Source of the DNA: SIG455 sp045659025
Lineage (GTDB): Bacteria; Bacillota; Clostridia; UMGS1810
Direction: 5' to 3'
DNA: 35,891 nucleotides
Assembly (NCBI GenBank): GCA_045659025.1
Contig: JAZOWA010000010.1
Location: 1 to 35,891, forward strand
Shown piece after piece: positions 25,152 through 33,075 of the stretch; position 1 is the first letter of the stretch, and the number at the start of each line of letters is the position of its first letter. A program made the translations under genes and the position numbers. A model generated the notes under the pieces. That model worked only from the letters and a program-made list of their open reading frames with translations. It was not told where the DNA came from and did not search any database.

Positions 25152-26204
25152 ATGAATTATCAAATGGATTATTTTTACGGACACGAAGCAAATCAATTTA
25201 CTTTTTTTAGGATACCCAAATTGCTTTTTTCAGATGAAAGATTTATTGGGTTATCTTCTGATGCAAAAATTTTGTATGGCCTTATGCTTGATAGGATGGG
25301 CTTGTCGGTTAAGAATGGTTGGATAGATGAAAAGAATCATGTATATATTTATTTCACGTTAGAGGAAGCAATGGAGTATATGCGTATAGGAAAGGATAAA
25401 GGCGTAAAGCTTTTTGCTGAGCTTGATGATGAAAAAGGCTGCGGACTCATAAAGAAAAAAAAGCAGGGACTTGGAAAACCTACCTTGATTTATGTTATGA
25501 ATTTTGTTTCTAATATTGAGTGTCCCGAAAACAATGATTTTGATCCTTCCGATAATGATGAATCGGAGTTTTCTGAAACAACCGAAGTCAAGACTTCTAC
25601 AAATGCCGAAGTCAAGACTTCTGGAAATGCCGAAGTCAAGACTTCTGAAAAACCGAAGTCAGGACTTCCGGAAATACCGAAGTCAGCACTTCTGGAAAAC
25701 CGAAGTCCAAACTTCGCAAAAACAGAAGTAAATAATAATGATTTTAATAATAATAAAAATAATAATACTGATTTTAGTGAGATCCATCCTATCTTATCTT
25801 ATCAACACGGAGTAACACCAAGGAAAAAAGATGTGATGGATGAGATAAGAGAACGCGAAAAATATAGAGAACTTATTTGTGAAAATATTGAATACGAATT
25901 TCTCGCAAAGAATTACGGTGAAAGCGAAGCTACGGGTGTAGTTAATATAATGTTGGATGCAATATGCAGCAAAAAGGATTATTTAGTCATCAAGTCAGAA
26001 CAAATACCTCAGATGGTTGTTAAGAGTGTACTGCTTAAACTTGATTACAGCCATGTTGAATATGTTTTAGACTGTATGAAGAAAAATCTAACCAAGGTTC
26101 ACAATATAGACAGCTACTTGTTAACATCGTTATATAATTCAATTTCAACAATAGATCACTATTACAGAGCAGAAGTGAACCACGATATGTATGGAAATAT
26201 TTGA
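25152..26204 (+). CDS. repA: Replication initiator RepA (RepA_N N-terminal plus DUF6017-like C-terminal domain)
   Basis: The 350-residue protein starts with the RepA N-terminal winged-helix domain: FFRIPKLLFSDERF, LSSDAKILYGLMLDR, then YFTLEEAMEYMRIGKDKGVKLFAEL and IYVMNF (residues about 17-120). A repeated, low-complexity linker follows (EVKTS, PKSG, PKSA, RSPN, then an Asn-rich run, about 140-205). The C-terminal helical domain (about 235-345) resembles DUF6017. RepA_N proteins bind origin DNA to start replication of plasmids and conjugative elements, and in studied cases the origin lies inside the rep gene itself. The linker DNA is a palindromic repeat array. GGAGGG precedes the ATG. Confidence 0.88.
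   Translation: MNYQMDYFYGHEANQFTFFRIPKLLFSDERFIGLSSDAKILYGLMLDRMGLSVKNGWIDEKNHVYIYFTLEEAMEYMRIGKDKGVKLFAELDDEKGCGLIKKKKQGLGKPTLIYVMNFVSNIECPENNDFDPSDNDESEFSETTEVKTSTNAEVKTSGNAEVKTSEKPKSGLPEIPKSALLENRSPNFAKTEVNNNDFNNNKNNNTDFSEIHPILSYQHGVTPRKKDVMDEIREREKYRELICENIEYEFLAKNYGESEATGVVNIMLDAICSKKDYLVIKSEQIPQMVVKSVLLKLDYSHVEYVLDCMKKNLTKVHNIDSYLLTSLYNSISTIDHYYRAEVNHDMYGNI
25584..25715. repeat. Six iterated 14-bp palindromes inside repA (iteron-like)
   Basis: Copies of GAAGTC-NN-GACTTC start at 25584, 25608, 25632, 25655, 25679 and 25702. The first three are perfect GAAGTCAAGACTTC; the rest differ at one to three bases. Spacing is 24, 24, 23, 24 and 23 bp, so the repeat moves through reading frames while the DNA palindrome is kept. 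A half copy (GAAGTA) follows near 25725. Position inside rep fits the origin of RepA_N replicons. Confidence 0.88.
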
Positions 26205-26218
26205 AAGGAGCATAAGTC

Positions 26219-26755
26219 ATGAGAGATAATAGGAAAAAAGCAGATGAAAAAATGTCAAGAGAGGAATATTTGTATCATAATACAGAGATGCTTTTGAAAA
26301 AGTATCGTGATGTAGTCTGGAGTATTGAAGTATCGGCAATTCAAGCTCAGATAAGCTTTGAACTTGAAATGGACTGTAAACTTGAAGAGTATTTGGAAAT
26401 GTCTTATGCTACCAGCGCTGATTTCTCCGGAACACAAATTCAAGAACAGATGAGAACATTGGAAAGAAATAAAAAAATGTTAAAGATTATTGAAACAGCG
26501 GTTAATGTGATGAGAACCAGACATATAAACGGTGAAGTCTATTACTGGGTTTTGTACTATACGTATCTATCTGAAAAACCTTGCAAAAGTACTGAATTAG
26601 TTATTGACAATATAAATAGTAAAATTGATGAGTATATGTCATGGACTTCATATTTCAGACAGAGAAAAAAAGCTATTGATAGTTTAAGTGACATTCTCTG
26701 GGGTTTTACTTCCAAGGAGTGCTTGCCTATACTTAATGAATTCCTGGCAAAGTGA
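26219..26755 (+). CDS. Helical protein with sigma-region-4/ArpU-like C-terminus, function unknown
   Basis: The 178-residue protein is mostly helical and charged. The central part (KNKKMLKIIETAVNVMRTR-like, about residues 80-100) and the end (SWTSYFRQRKKAIDSLSDILWG, about 142-163) resemble phage and ICE ArpU/sigma-region-4-like regulators, where the latter would be the recognition helix. That makes DNA binding likely but not shown. It lies 14 bp after repA with AAAGGAG before ATG, so it is co-transcribed. Its stop codon sits inside the first unit of the 11-bp repeat array, suggesting a link to replication or its control. Confidence 0.6.
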   Translation: MRDNRKKADEKMSREEYLYHNTEMLLKKYRDVVWSIEVSAIQAQISFELEMDCKLEEYLEMSYATSADFSGTQIQEQMRTLERNKKMLKIIETAVNVMRTRHINGEVYYWVLYYTYLSEKPCKSTELVIDNINSKIDEYMSWTSYFRQRKKAIDSLSDILWGFTSKECLPILNEFLAK

Positions 26756-26874
26756 AATTATTTTGAAACTAATTTGGAATTGATTTGGAATTGATTTGGA
26801 ATTGATGTGAAATTAAATTGGTATTAAATTGGTATTAAATTGGTACTGATTTGCTATTGAAGTGAAATTATTAA
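26754..26874. repeat. Eleven tandem 11-bp direct repeats (iteron-like array)
   Basis: Units of 11 bp with consensus GGWATTRAWTT run without gaps from 26754 to 26874. The best copies are GGAATTGATTT (26776, 26787) and GGTATTAAATT (26820, 26831); the outer units are weaker. The period is one DNA turn, so every copy faces the same side. It is noncoding and AT-rich. The right end carries a promoter -35 box. Confidence 0.9.
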
Positions 26875-26885
26875 TGTGTTATAAT
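26857..26885 (+). promoter_or_regulatory. Promoter emerging from the repeat array
   Basis: TTGAAG (26857-26862, inside repeat unit ten) and a perfect TATAAT (26880-26885) are 17 bp apart. A protein bound to the repeats would cover the -35 box. Confidence 0.75.
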
Positions 26886-26891
26886 AGTATC

Positions 26892-26952
26892 ATGAAAAAT
26901 GTATATTGACGCAAGAGAAGCAGATCAATTTATTGATTTTGCTTCTTTTTTT
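26892..26952 (+). ncRNA. Candidate ~60-nt terminated RNA or attenuator leader
   Basis: From the predicted start near 26892 the transcript meets a terminator at 26916-26952: AGAAGCA then an ATCAAT arm pairs with ATTGAT and TTGCTTCT (one bulge), followed by a run of Ts. This leaves a short RNA of about 60 nt unless antitermination lets polymerase into the pilus operon. The only frame from the start encodes five residues and stops. Confidence 0.5.
26916..26952 (+). terminator. Intrinsic terminator between the repeat-array promoter and the pilus operon
   Basis: AGAAGCA (26916-26922) pairs with TGCTTCT (26940-26946), and the inner ATCAAT/ATTGAT extends the stem to about 13 bp with a bulge. A T run reaches 26952. 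Confidence 0.85.
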
Positions 26953-26983
26953 ATACCCATGAAAGGAAAGGTGAAGATTTTTT

Positions 26984-27373
26984 GTGAGAAAGATATATAT
27001 GTATAAGAACGGTGATGCCAGAGGGCAGGTTGATGCATTTATCAAAACTTCTAATATAAAGATCAGAAAGAAGTTTGACTTTATTCTGAAATATATTGCT
27101 GATGAAAGAAATCAGTTTAAGGAACCTTATGTAAAGCATTTTTCAATAGAGAAATATAAAAGGCTTTATGAACTGAGATTAAAAGCATCCGGAACGATGG
27201 TAAGAATAATCTTCTATAATATAGATGAAAACATTATTCTTTTAAATGCTTTTATTAAAAGAGACAAGCGTGATACAGAACAGGCTTTGGAATATGCTTT
27301 AAAACTTATAGAGCGACTTGATAGGAGCGCTGAAACTCCTGTCGATTACTTAATGGAGGTGGAAGTAAATTGA
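26984..27373 (+). CDS. RelE-superfamily, phage Gp49-like (HigB-type) protein
   Basis: The 129-residue protein has the Gp49/HigB layout: an N-terminal helical half, then YVKHFSIEKYKRLYELRL, MVRIIFYN, IILLNAFIKRDKRDTEQALEYAL, equal to the family's L-[YF]-E-L-R, R-[IV]-[IL]-[FY] and F-x-K-K elements. Such proteins are usually ribosome-dependent mRNA interferases paired with an Xre-type antitoxin. None is adjacent: upstream is the repeat array, downstream the TadZ-like gene. It starts with GTG 26984 behind AAGGAAAGGTGA. Its stop overlaps the next TTG start (TTGA), so it is the first translated gene of the pilus operon. Confidence 0.72.
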   Translation: MRKIYMYKNGDARGQVDAFIKTSNIKIRKKFDFILKYIADERNQFKEPYVKHFSIEKYKRLYELRLKASGTMVRIIFYNIDENIILLNAFIKRDKRDTEQALEYALKLIERLDRSAETPVDYLMEVEVN

Positions 27374-28488
27374 TTTGTGTATTAACTTTATTTGGAGAAA
27401 TGGATCTTCAAAGTATATTAAAGAAAAAACTTCAGGCAAATGATATATTCTTTATTGAAGACAACTGCACAACTTCAGTTCAGCTGACAACACAGGTTGA
27501 AGCAAGATGCAAAGAGGTTGATGCAGTTGTTATTTATTCTCAAGCCATGAATATGGACATCATCAGAGAATATGTAGAAGAACTTCGTGTATATACCGAG
27601 CATCTTCGCGTTGTTTTGATACTTAATGGTGCACGAGGTTCGTTCCTGAGAAACCAGATTAATGATTACTGGGACATGAAGATTGATTTGATATTTGACG
27701 ATGGTGGTTTTGATTCTGATGAATTAGTGGAAGTTCTTCGTAAAGGTAAACTTTCCAATAAAGATTTCAAAACCAAGCGAAGAGAAACCGGATTTGTAGG
27801 TGATATTGAAGATATTCCTATTCCTGAAGAATTTATGGAGCCTCCGAAAGAAGAACGGAGGCTTTTTAAATTCACGGAAAAGAAAGAGAAAAATCATACG
27901 AACGAAGAATTTCCGGATGCTAAATCTTTTTCTGAACCGCAAGGCCATTTTACTGTCGGAGTTCTCAACGCGGCAAGAGGAGCCGGAGCAACGTGGACGG
28001 CAGGCAACCTGGCAAGATATTTTGCAATGCATAATTACAAGACATGTATTGCGGATATGTCATCCACCGGTGCTGTCAGGATGATGAAATTAAAAAACAT
28101 AGACATTTGTGCTGATGATTTTGATATAGAAGAGTTAAAGGCAAAGTATAATGTTACAGTTATTGATTTTGGCACACCTATTGAAGTTTCTCCTGACGGA
28201 ACAAACTTTAAACTGATGAGTCATTATAAACCTGAAACAATACAATGTTTCAATAATTGTGATATTAAGTTGATAATGGGATTTTCGGATCCATGGAACA
28301 TTCAGAAGATAAACTTTTTCTTCATTAATGACACATGGAAAAGTCTGTTTGATAATTCATACTTATTCATTATTGCATCCAATCCGGATAGAGTTAAAAA
28401 GCTTTTTCCGGAAGGTAACTTCTATAGTCGGGAAGATGATTATAGGGAGAATATATTAGAAGCTCTCAGAAAGGACGAGGATAAATGA
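27370..28488 (+). CDS. TadZ/CpaE-like protein with degenerate P-loop
   Basis: The 372-residue protein has an N-terminal domain of receiver-like length (residues about 1-125, starting ICVLTLFGEMDLQSIL), a charged linker (about 126-190) and a MinD/ParA-like C-terminal domain beginning FTVGVLNAARGAGATWTAGNLA. This is the architecture of TadZ/CpaE, which places Tad pilus machinery at a cell site. The P-loop (residues about 200-208) lacks the lysine of GKT, so ATP hydrolysis is doubtful. The start is TTG 27370 behind GGAGGTGG, overlapping the RelE-like stop; the end overlaps the CpaB-like gene by four bases. Confidence 0.75.
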   Translation: MICVLTLFGEMDLQSILKKKLQANDIFFIEDNCTTSVQLTTQVEARCKEVDAVVIYSQAMNMDIIREYVEELRVYTEHLRVVLILNGARGSFLRNQINDYWDMKIDLIFDDGGFDSDELVEVLRKGKLSNKDFKTKRRETGFVGDIEDIPIPEEFMEPPKEERRLFKFTEKKEKNHTNEEFPDAKSFSEPQGHFTVGVLNAARGAGATWTAGNLARYFAMHNYKTCIADMSSTGAVRMMKLKNIDICADDFDIEELKAKYNVTVIDFGTPIEVSPDGTNFKLMSHYKPETIQCFNNCDIKLIMGFSDPWNIQKINFFFINDTWKSLFDNSYLFIIASNPDRVKKLFPEGNFYSREDDYRENILEALRKDEDK

Positions 28489-29144
28489 AGATATTTCAAA
28501 ACAAAATTGTAGTTGGAGTTATTTGTATTGTCATAGCGGCTATTCTGGCATTCTTTTTTCTTCCTTCGATAAGTAAGAGCAAAAGCAATACCGAAAAGAT
28601 TTTCGCAGTAAAAAATGCCGTTGCTGAAGGAACGAAGATTGAGGAATCAATGCTTATTGAAAAAGAAGTAGGAAGCTATGGATTACCACAGAGTATTATA
28701 AAAGACAAAGATAAAATCGTTGGCAAGTATGCATCATGTGATATTACACCGGATGATTTGATTCTTTCGTCAAAGATTTCTGACTATGCTGCAAACCAAA
28801 AACTTGATAAGGTTATGAGTCAAGGCAATATGCTTGTTACCGTTTCGTTAGACTCTGTTGCATCAGCAGTTGGTAATCATCTGAAATCCGGAGATATTAT
28901 TTCTATCGTTGGATATGCAAATGATGCCGTTGTTGTATATGAGGAATTAAAAGCACTTGAAGTTTATAGTATTGAAAATGAAAATGCTGAAAAACTTGAA
29001 GATGTTGAAAATAATGAAGAGGCAGAACATCTTGCATCAACGGTAACACTTATTGTAAATCAGGCGCAGGCAGAAAAGCTTGTTCAGGCAGAGTATTCCG
29101 GTAAGGTTCATGCAGTATTTGTTAAAAGAGGTGCTGTGAAATGA
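28485..29144 (+). CDS. CpaB/RcpC-like pilus assembly protein with SAF domain
   Basis: The 219-residue protein has an N-terminal membrane helix (about residues 8-27). A SAF-type domain follows: VKNAVAEGTKIEESML, IVGKYASCDITPDDLILSSKI, and the C-terminal barrel part LKSGDIISIVGY. CpaB/RcpC proteins are periplasmic or cell-surface Tad assembly factors; in a Gram-positive it would sit outside the membrane. Overlaps of four bases (ATGA) with both neighbours fix it in the operon. An acidic stretch (ENENAEKLEDVENNEEAE) near residue 165 looks like a flexible loop. Confidence 0.78.
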   Translation: MKIFQNKIVVGVICIVIAAILAFFFLPSISKSKSNTEKIFAVKNAVAEGTKIEESMLIEKEVGSYGLPQSIIKDKDKIVGKYASCDITPDDLILSSKISDYAANQKLDKVMSQGNMLVTVSLDSVASAVGNHLKSGDIISIVGYANDAVVVYEELKALEVYSIENENAEKLEDVENNEEAEHLASTVTLIVNQAQAEKLVQAEYSGKVHAVFVKRGAVK

Positions 29145-29863
29145 ACGCAAAAATCGTAACAATCTGGGGTGCCAACGGAAGTGGTAAAACAACAGTTGCC
29201 GCAAACCTTGCAGCAGCTTTAGCTGACAGAGATCTTATGGTTGGCATAATATCATCAAAACTTTCATATGGCGAACTCCAGGGTATATTCGGAAAGAGAG
29301 TTGAACCTGAAAAGGGGATATATAAAGCTATATCAAATGGATGCAACACAAAGAATATGTTCGAGGCGACAGATAATCCTAATTTGTTTATTCTATCTCC
29401 TCCGAATGTATTTGATGGAATGCTTCTCACAGCAATATCCGCAGAGACGGTTAAGGAACTGATAGAAGACAGTACAATCCGTTTTGACTACATAATTATA
29501 GATGGCAGTGAGGAACTGAACAATCCGGTTTCAAGCATCGGTCTTACAATGTCAAATAAAATTGTAAGAGTTTATAAGGTCTGTGCAAAGGATTGTGTCT
29601 GGCATAAGGCGATGGAAAATCTGACAGATTTGATTCATATAAGAAGTAAAACAATCACAGTCATAAATGCTTATGATAAAAGCTGTGATAAGATGGCATT
29701 TCTAAACGCGCTTGATACAAAGCCTGATTTTGAACTGCCATTTGTTTCAAACTGTTCGACATTGACCAATTCCGGAAAGCTTATTTACAACAGTAAATTG
29801 GCGAACGGACATTATAAGAAAACAATTCAAAAACTTGCAAGCCAGGTAATGTTGGGAGGTTGA
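29141..29863 (+). CDS. Second TadZ-like ParA/MinD-type ATPase
   Basis: The 240-residue protein is a single P-loop domain with the intact Walker A IWGANGSGKTTVAANLA at residues 8-24, a Walker B-like DYIIIDGSEE, and a C-terminal helix. It belongs to the SIMIBI (ParA/MinD/TadZ) class, but the second lysine of the deviant motif (KGGxGKT) is replaced by alanine in GANGSGKT. Beside the degenerate TadZ-like protein two genes upstream it may be the active partner. It overlaps the CpaB-like gene by four bases and ends seven bases before tadA. Confidence 0.75.
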   Translation: MNAKIVTIWGANGSGKTTVAANLAAALADRDLMVGIISSKLSYGELQGIFGKRVEPEKGIYKAISNGCNTKNMFEATDNPNLFILSPPNVFDGMLLTAISAETVKELIEDSTIRFDYIIIDGSEELNNPVSSIGLTMSNKIVRVYKVCAKDCVWHKAMENLTDLIHIRSKTITVINAYDKSCDKMAFLNALDTKPDFELPFVSNCSTLTNSGKLIYNSKLANGHYKKTIQKLASQVMLGG

Positions 29864-29869
29864 TGAAAA

Positions 29870-31246
29870 ATGGTAGAAGTATTTAATATTAATGACCTCA
29901 TATACAAACTGAATGCAGGACAGAAAAGCGAAAACATTGATAATCGTAAGGAGCGTACATATAAAGAAGTTCTTGACACAATACGTCATGTAATCTCTAC
30001 TAATCACTCTGCAGAACTTATCAATGTTATGTATTCCGAAGAGGCAAAAGAAAAACTTAAAAATCTTATTGTAAGATATCTTAACCAGAATAAAATGTCT
30101 GTTCCTGAATGCGACAGTATTTCAGATCTTGCAGATAAAATCTATGAGGATATGGCGGGCTTTGGTATTTTGTCAAAGTATATTACAGAACCGACCGTTG
30201 AAGAAATCAATGTTAACGCTTGGAACAGTATTGAAGTTATTTATCCTGACAGAATAGAGACTTTAGACCAGACATTTATCAATCCTGATGACTGTATGGA
30301 TAAGATTAAAAAGATGGTTTGGCTTGGTGGAAGTATCGTTGACGGTTCGGCTCCTACAGTTGACAGTTTCATCGGTGAAGGTATTCGTATTTCGGCAATC
30401 ATACCGCCTTGTGTCGATAAGAAAACAGGCGGTGTCGCATCAATCAGAAGGCAGAAGAAAAATGTTATTACAAGAGAACTTATGATTGAATACGGAAGTG
30501 CAATTCCCGAGCAACTTGATTTCCTTTCTCTTTGTGTAAATAACGGCGTTTCGCTTGCTATTGCAGGTTCTACCGGCTCCGGTAAAACAACCGACTTAAG
30601 CTATCTTATCGAATGTCTTGATATTAAAAAGCGTGTTTACACCATTGAGGACACCAGAGAGCTTAACATTGCAAAGATAAACGAAAAAGGAATTATGGAA
30701 AATCGTGTTGTTCAAACGGTTACAAAGGACGGTGTAAATCCTGTTACCATGGATGATCTTCTAAAAAAATCACTTCGTTTTCATCCTGATGTAATTATAC
30801 CTGCGGAAATGCGTGGCGGTGAAGCTTTAACTGCTGTTGAAGCAGGTAGAACCGGACATACCATCATAAGTACCCTGCATGCAAACTCTGCACTTGATGC
30901 ATATAACCGAATTCTTTCTATGTGTGTTTCAACCGGTGTAAGACTTTCAGAAAGCAAATTGCTTGAATTCATATTAGAAGCCATGCCTCTGGTGCTGTTT
31001 AAAAGACAGCTTCCTGACGGACGACGTGTATATGATGAAATCTTCGAAGGATTAAAAGTTGAAAACGGAAGAATCGTAGGTAAAACCTTATATAAATATG
31101 AGATTCAGGAAAATATCTACGATGAAGATGGAAATATAGTTAAGGTTGTGGGCAAACACTGCAGAAAGAACCGTATGTCGGAGTCGCTTCTTGAAAGGCT
31201 AAAATATGGCGGTGCCTCGAATGAAATGCTTGAGGCGTTCATGTAA
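29870..31246 (+). CDS. tadA: TadA/CpaF-type secretion ATPase
   Basis: The 458-residue protein is a type II/IV secretion ATPase of the TadA/CpaF group. Its long N-terminal region includes the CpaF-type GFGILSKYITEPTVEEINVNAWNSI segment (by pattern, about residues 98-122). Then come Walker A GSTGSGKTT (about 233-241), DTRELN, Walker B VIIPAEMRGGEA (about 306-318) and the STLHANSA His box. It powers Tad pilus assembly as a hexamer at the inner membrane face. The start is ATG 29870 behind GGGAGG; tadB follows after 17 bp. Confidence 0.92.
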   Translation: MVEVFNINDLIYKLNAGQKSENIDNRKERTYKEVLDTIRHVISTNHSAELINVMYSEEAKEKLKNLIVRYLNQNKMSVPECDSISDLADKIYEDMAGFGILSKYITEPTVEEINVNAWNSIEVIYPDRIETLDQTFINPDDCMDKIKKMVWLGGSIVDGSAPTVDSFIGEGIRISAIIPPCVDKKTGGVASIRRQKKNVITRELMIEYGSAIPEQLDFLSLCVNNGVSLAIAGSTGSGKTTDLSYLIECLDIKKRVYTIEDTRELNIAKINEKGIMENRVVQTVTKDGVNPVTMDDLLKKSLRFHPDVIIPAEMRGGEALTAVEAGRTGHTIISTLHANSALDAYNRILSMCVSTGVRLSESKLLEFILEAMPLVLFKRQLPDGRRVYDEIFEGLKVENGRIVGKTLYKYEIQENIYDEDGNIVKVVGKHCRKNRMSESLLERLKYGGASNEMLEAFM

Positions 31247-31263
31247 CGTGGAGGTGGTACCAA

Positions 31264-32169
31264 TTGCAAAATATTATATGTTTTATCGTGTTCGTGCTCC
31301 TTGCTTTAGGGGGCTTTTTTATTTTCGGTGTAAAGCTGCCGAAAAAGAAGAACATTGTTTCAATTTCTAAGGCAACCGCGAAGGATAAGCGTAAACATGT
31401 AGATGAAAAATTCTCAAAGCTTAGTCTGACCGAAAAAATATACATAGGAATAAAAGACACCGTTGATATGAGCGGGTTCAAAATGAATACCTTTTGGTTT
31501 GCGGTTGCTCTCTCTATGTTTGCCGGAATCGGAATTGGTAAGTTCTTGTTTTCTGACAATCTACTGGCTATTGCCACAGGATTTGCGGTTCTCCCGATGC
31601 CGTATATCGTGTTCAAGGTAAGAGCCAGATGGTATATAAGAAACAGAGACGAACAGCTTGAAAGTTCTATGAACCTTATTACAAACAGTTATTTAGGTTG
31701 CAACGACATTATTAAGGCTGTTAATGAGAACCTTGATAAACTCGATTCCCCAAAACCATTTGCTGAGTTTGTGACGGATGTAACCCTCATCGACTCAAAC
31801 ATTAAAAGAGCGCTGATGAAGCTTGAAGTAAAAATCAAAAACAAATATTTTTCCGAATGGATTGATATTTTGGTTCTTGCTCAGGAAAAATCAGGAGATT
31901 ACCGTTTTATATTGCCGGCAGTTGTTCAATCCATGAATGATGCAAAGAGACTGCAGATAGAAGCGGACACAGTTATGATGGCTGTGTGGAGAGATTACTT
32001 CACCTCCGTAATTCTTTCATTTTCTATCATTCCGCTACTGAAGTGGTCGAATGCAACGTGGTTTGATATTCTCGTCGGTTCAGCAGTAGGAAAGATACTT
32101 ATCATTCTGATGCTTATTATGACGGTAATCTCAGCTTTTATTACACTCAAGGTAAATAAACCGCTTTAA
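31264..32169 (+). CDS. tadB: TadB-like inner-membrane platform protein
   Basis: The 301-residue protein has one N-terminal helix (about residues 3-22), two helices around 78-120, a cytoplasmic helical part of about 110 residues (SMNLITNSYLGCNDIIKAVNE, typical of the T2SSF fold) and two C-terminal helices. That order fits TadB. With TadC it forms the membrane platform on which TadA acts. TTG 31264 follows GGAGGTGG. Its sequence identity to standard TadB looks low, so the name rests mainly on layout and position. Confidence 0.75.
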   Translation: MQNIICFIVFVLLALGGFFIFGVKLPKKKNIVSISKATAKDKRKHVDEKFSKLSLTEKIYIGIKDTVDMSGFKMNTFWFAVALSMFAGIGIGKFLFSDNLLAIATGFAVLPMPYIVFKVRARWYIRNRDEQLESSMNLITNSYLGCNDIIKAVNENLDKLDSPKPFAEFVTDVTLIDSNIKRALMKLEVKIKNKYFSEWIDILVLAQEKSGDYRFILPAVVQSMNDAKRLQIEADTVMMAVWRDYFTSVILSFSIIPLLKWSNATWFDILVGSAVGKILIILMLIMTVISAFITLKVNKPL

Positions 32170-32183
32170 GGAGGAAGAATGAA

Positions 32184-33056
32184 ATGATTTATTTTCTTAT
32201 ATTTGCTTTCTTTGCAGGCGGTTTGTTTATAGTCTCCTCGGAGGCGTTAGGATTGCCTCCGATTGCTACAGCTAAAGGTGTTAAAACCGCAGTCAAAAGT
32301 CAACAGTCCCTCCTAGACTCACTTTTGACTGTGGTGGTGATGCCGATAGTGAAAATTATTTCACCGTTTATGATGGTTGCTGACTACAAAGAAAAGCGGA
32401 TGGCAAAGCAATTAAGGCGTGCAGGTATTCCGCTTACTCCTAAAGAGTACTATGCAAGGTCAATTGTTATGGCAGTATTAGCAACAGCGATATCGTATAT
32501 TATGCTGGTGCTTACAGTTAAGAGTATGAGCCTTGTAGCAGTTGTGCTCGGTGTGGTTGTGTATTTCCATTTCCATGGTGAAATCAAAGACAAGCTGAAA
32601 GCAAAGGACAGGTTGATTGAGGCAGAACTTCCTAAGTTCATAAGGGCTATAGTTCAGGGCCTCAGAACAGAAAAAGATATTATTAAACTTTTAGAGACCT
32701 ATCAAACGATTGCAGGTGACGGTCTTAAGTACGATATAGAAGTGCTTATTATGGACCTTAAATCCGGTAACTTTGAAGAAGGTATGACAGAGTTTGAAAA
32801 GAGACTTGGTAACAGTTATGTATCGAGACTTGCGAAAGCACTCATTGCCGTAAACAGAGGTGATGACCAAAGCTCGATGCTCAATTACCTGTTATCTGAT
32901 ATGGGCCTTCTTGCAAAAGAAATGATGCAAAGAGAATTAAACAAAAGGCCCGGCAGAGTGAAGATGCTTGTTATTCCAATCGTACTTGTTGCGGTGGTTG
33001 CACTGTTCTATGTAATTGGTGCAAATCTATTCTCTTCACTTGGCGGAATTATGTAA
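32184..33056 (+). CDS. tadC: TadC-like inner-membrane platform protein (T2SSF domain)
   Basis: The 290-residue protein has N-terminal helices around residues 1-20 and 95-135. A GspF-like cytoplasmic domain follows (AELPKFIRAIVQGLRTEKDIIKLLETY, then KSGNFEEGMTEFEKRLGNSYVSRLAKALIA by pattern). A C-terminal helix (MLVIPIVLVAVVALFYVIGANL-like) ends it. It is the second platform protein of the pilus. AAGGAGG precedes ATG 32184. It ends 19 bp before the small pilin candidate. Confidence 0.78.
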   Translation: MIYFLIFAFFAGGLFIVSSEALGLPPIATAKGVKTAVKSQQSLLDSLLTVVVMPIVKIISPFMMVADYKEKRMAKQLRRAGIPLTPKEYYARSIVMAVLATAISYIMLVLTVKSMSLVAVVLGVVVYFHFHGEIKDKLKAKDRLIEAELPKFIRAIVQGLRTEKDIIKLLETYQTIAGDGLKYDIEVLIMDLKSGNFEEGMTEFEKRLGNSYVSRLAKALIAVNRGDDQSSMLNYLLSDMGLLAKEMMQRELNKRPGRVKMLVIPIVLVAVVALFYVIGANLFSSLGGIM

Positions 33057-33075
33057 GGAAGGAGGTAAATCTTAT

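Noticed and set aside
25584..25715. CRISPR-like array
   Set aside because: The repeats are 14-bp palindromes with 9-10 bp between them, lie inside a coding gene, and have no unique spacers of CRISPR length.
25504..25731. 75-codon overlapping frame in repA
   Set aside because: Its repeated PKSRLL pattern is just the iterated palindrome read in another frame; no start signal.
26754..26874. CRISPR array or coding repeat
   Set aside because: Units are contiguous 11-mers without spacers, and no reading frame with a start signal runs through them.
33016..33075. Longer start for the Flp-like protein
   Set aside because: It would overlap tadC and ignore the GGAGG that is well placed for ATG 33076.
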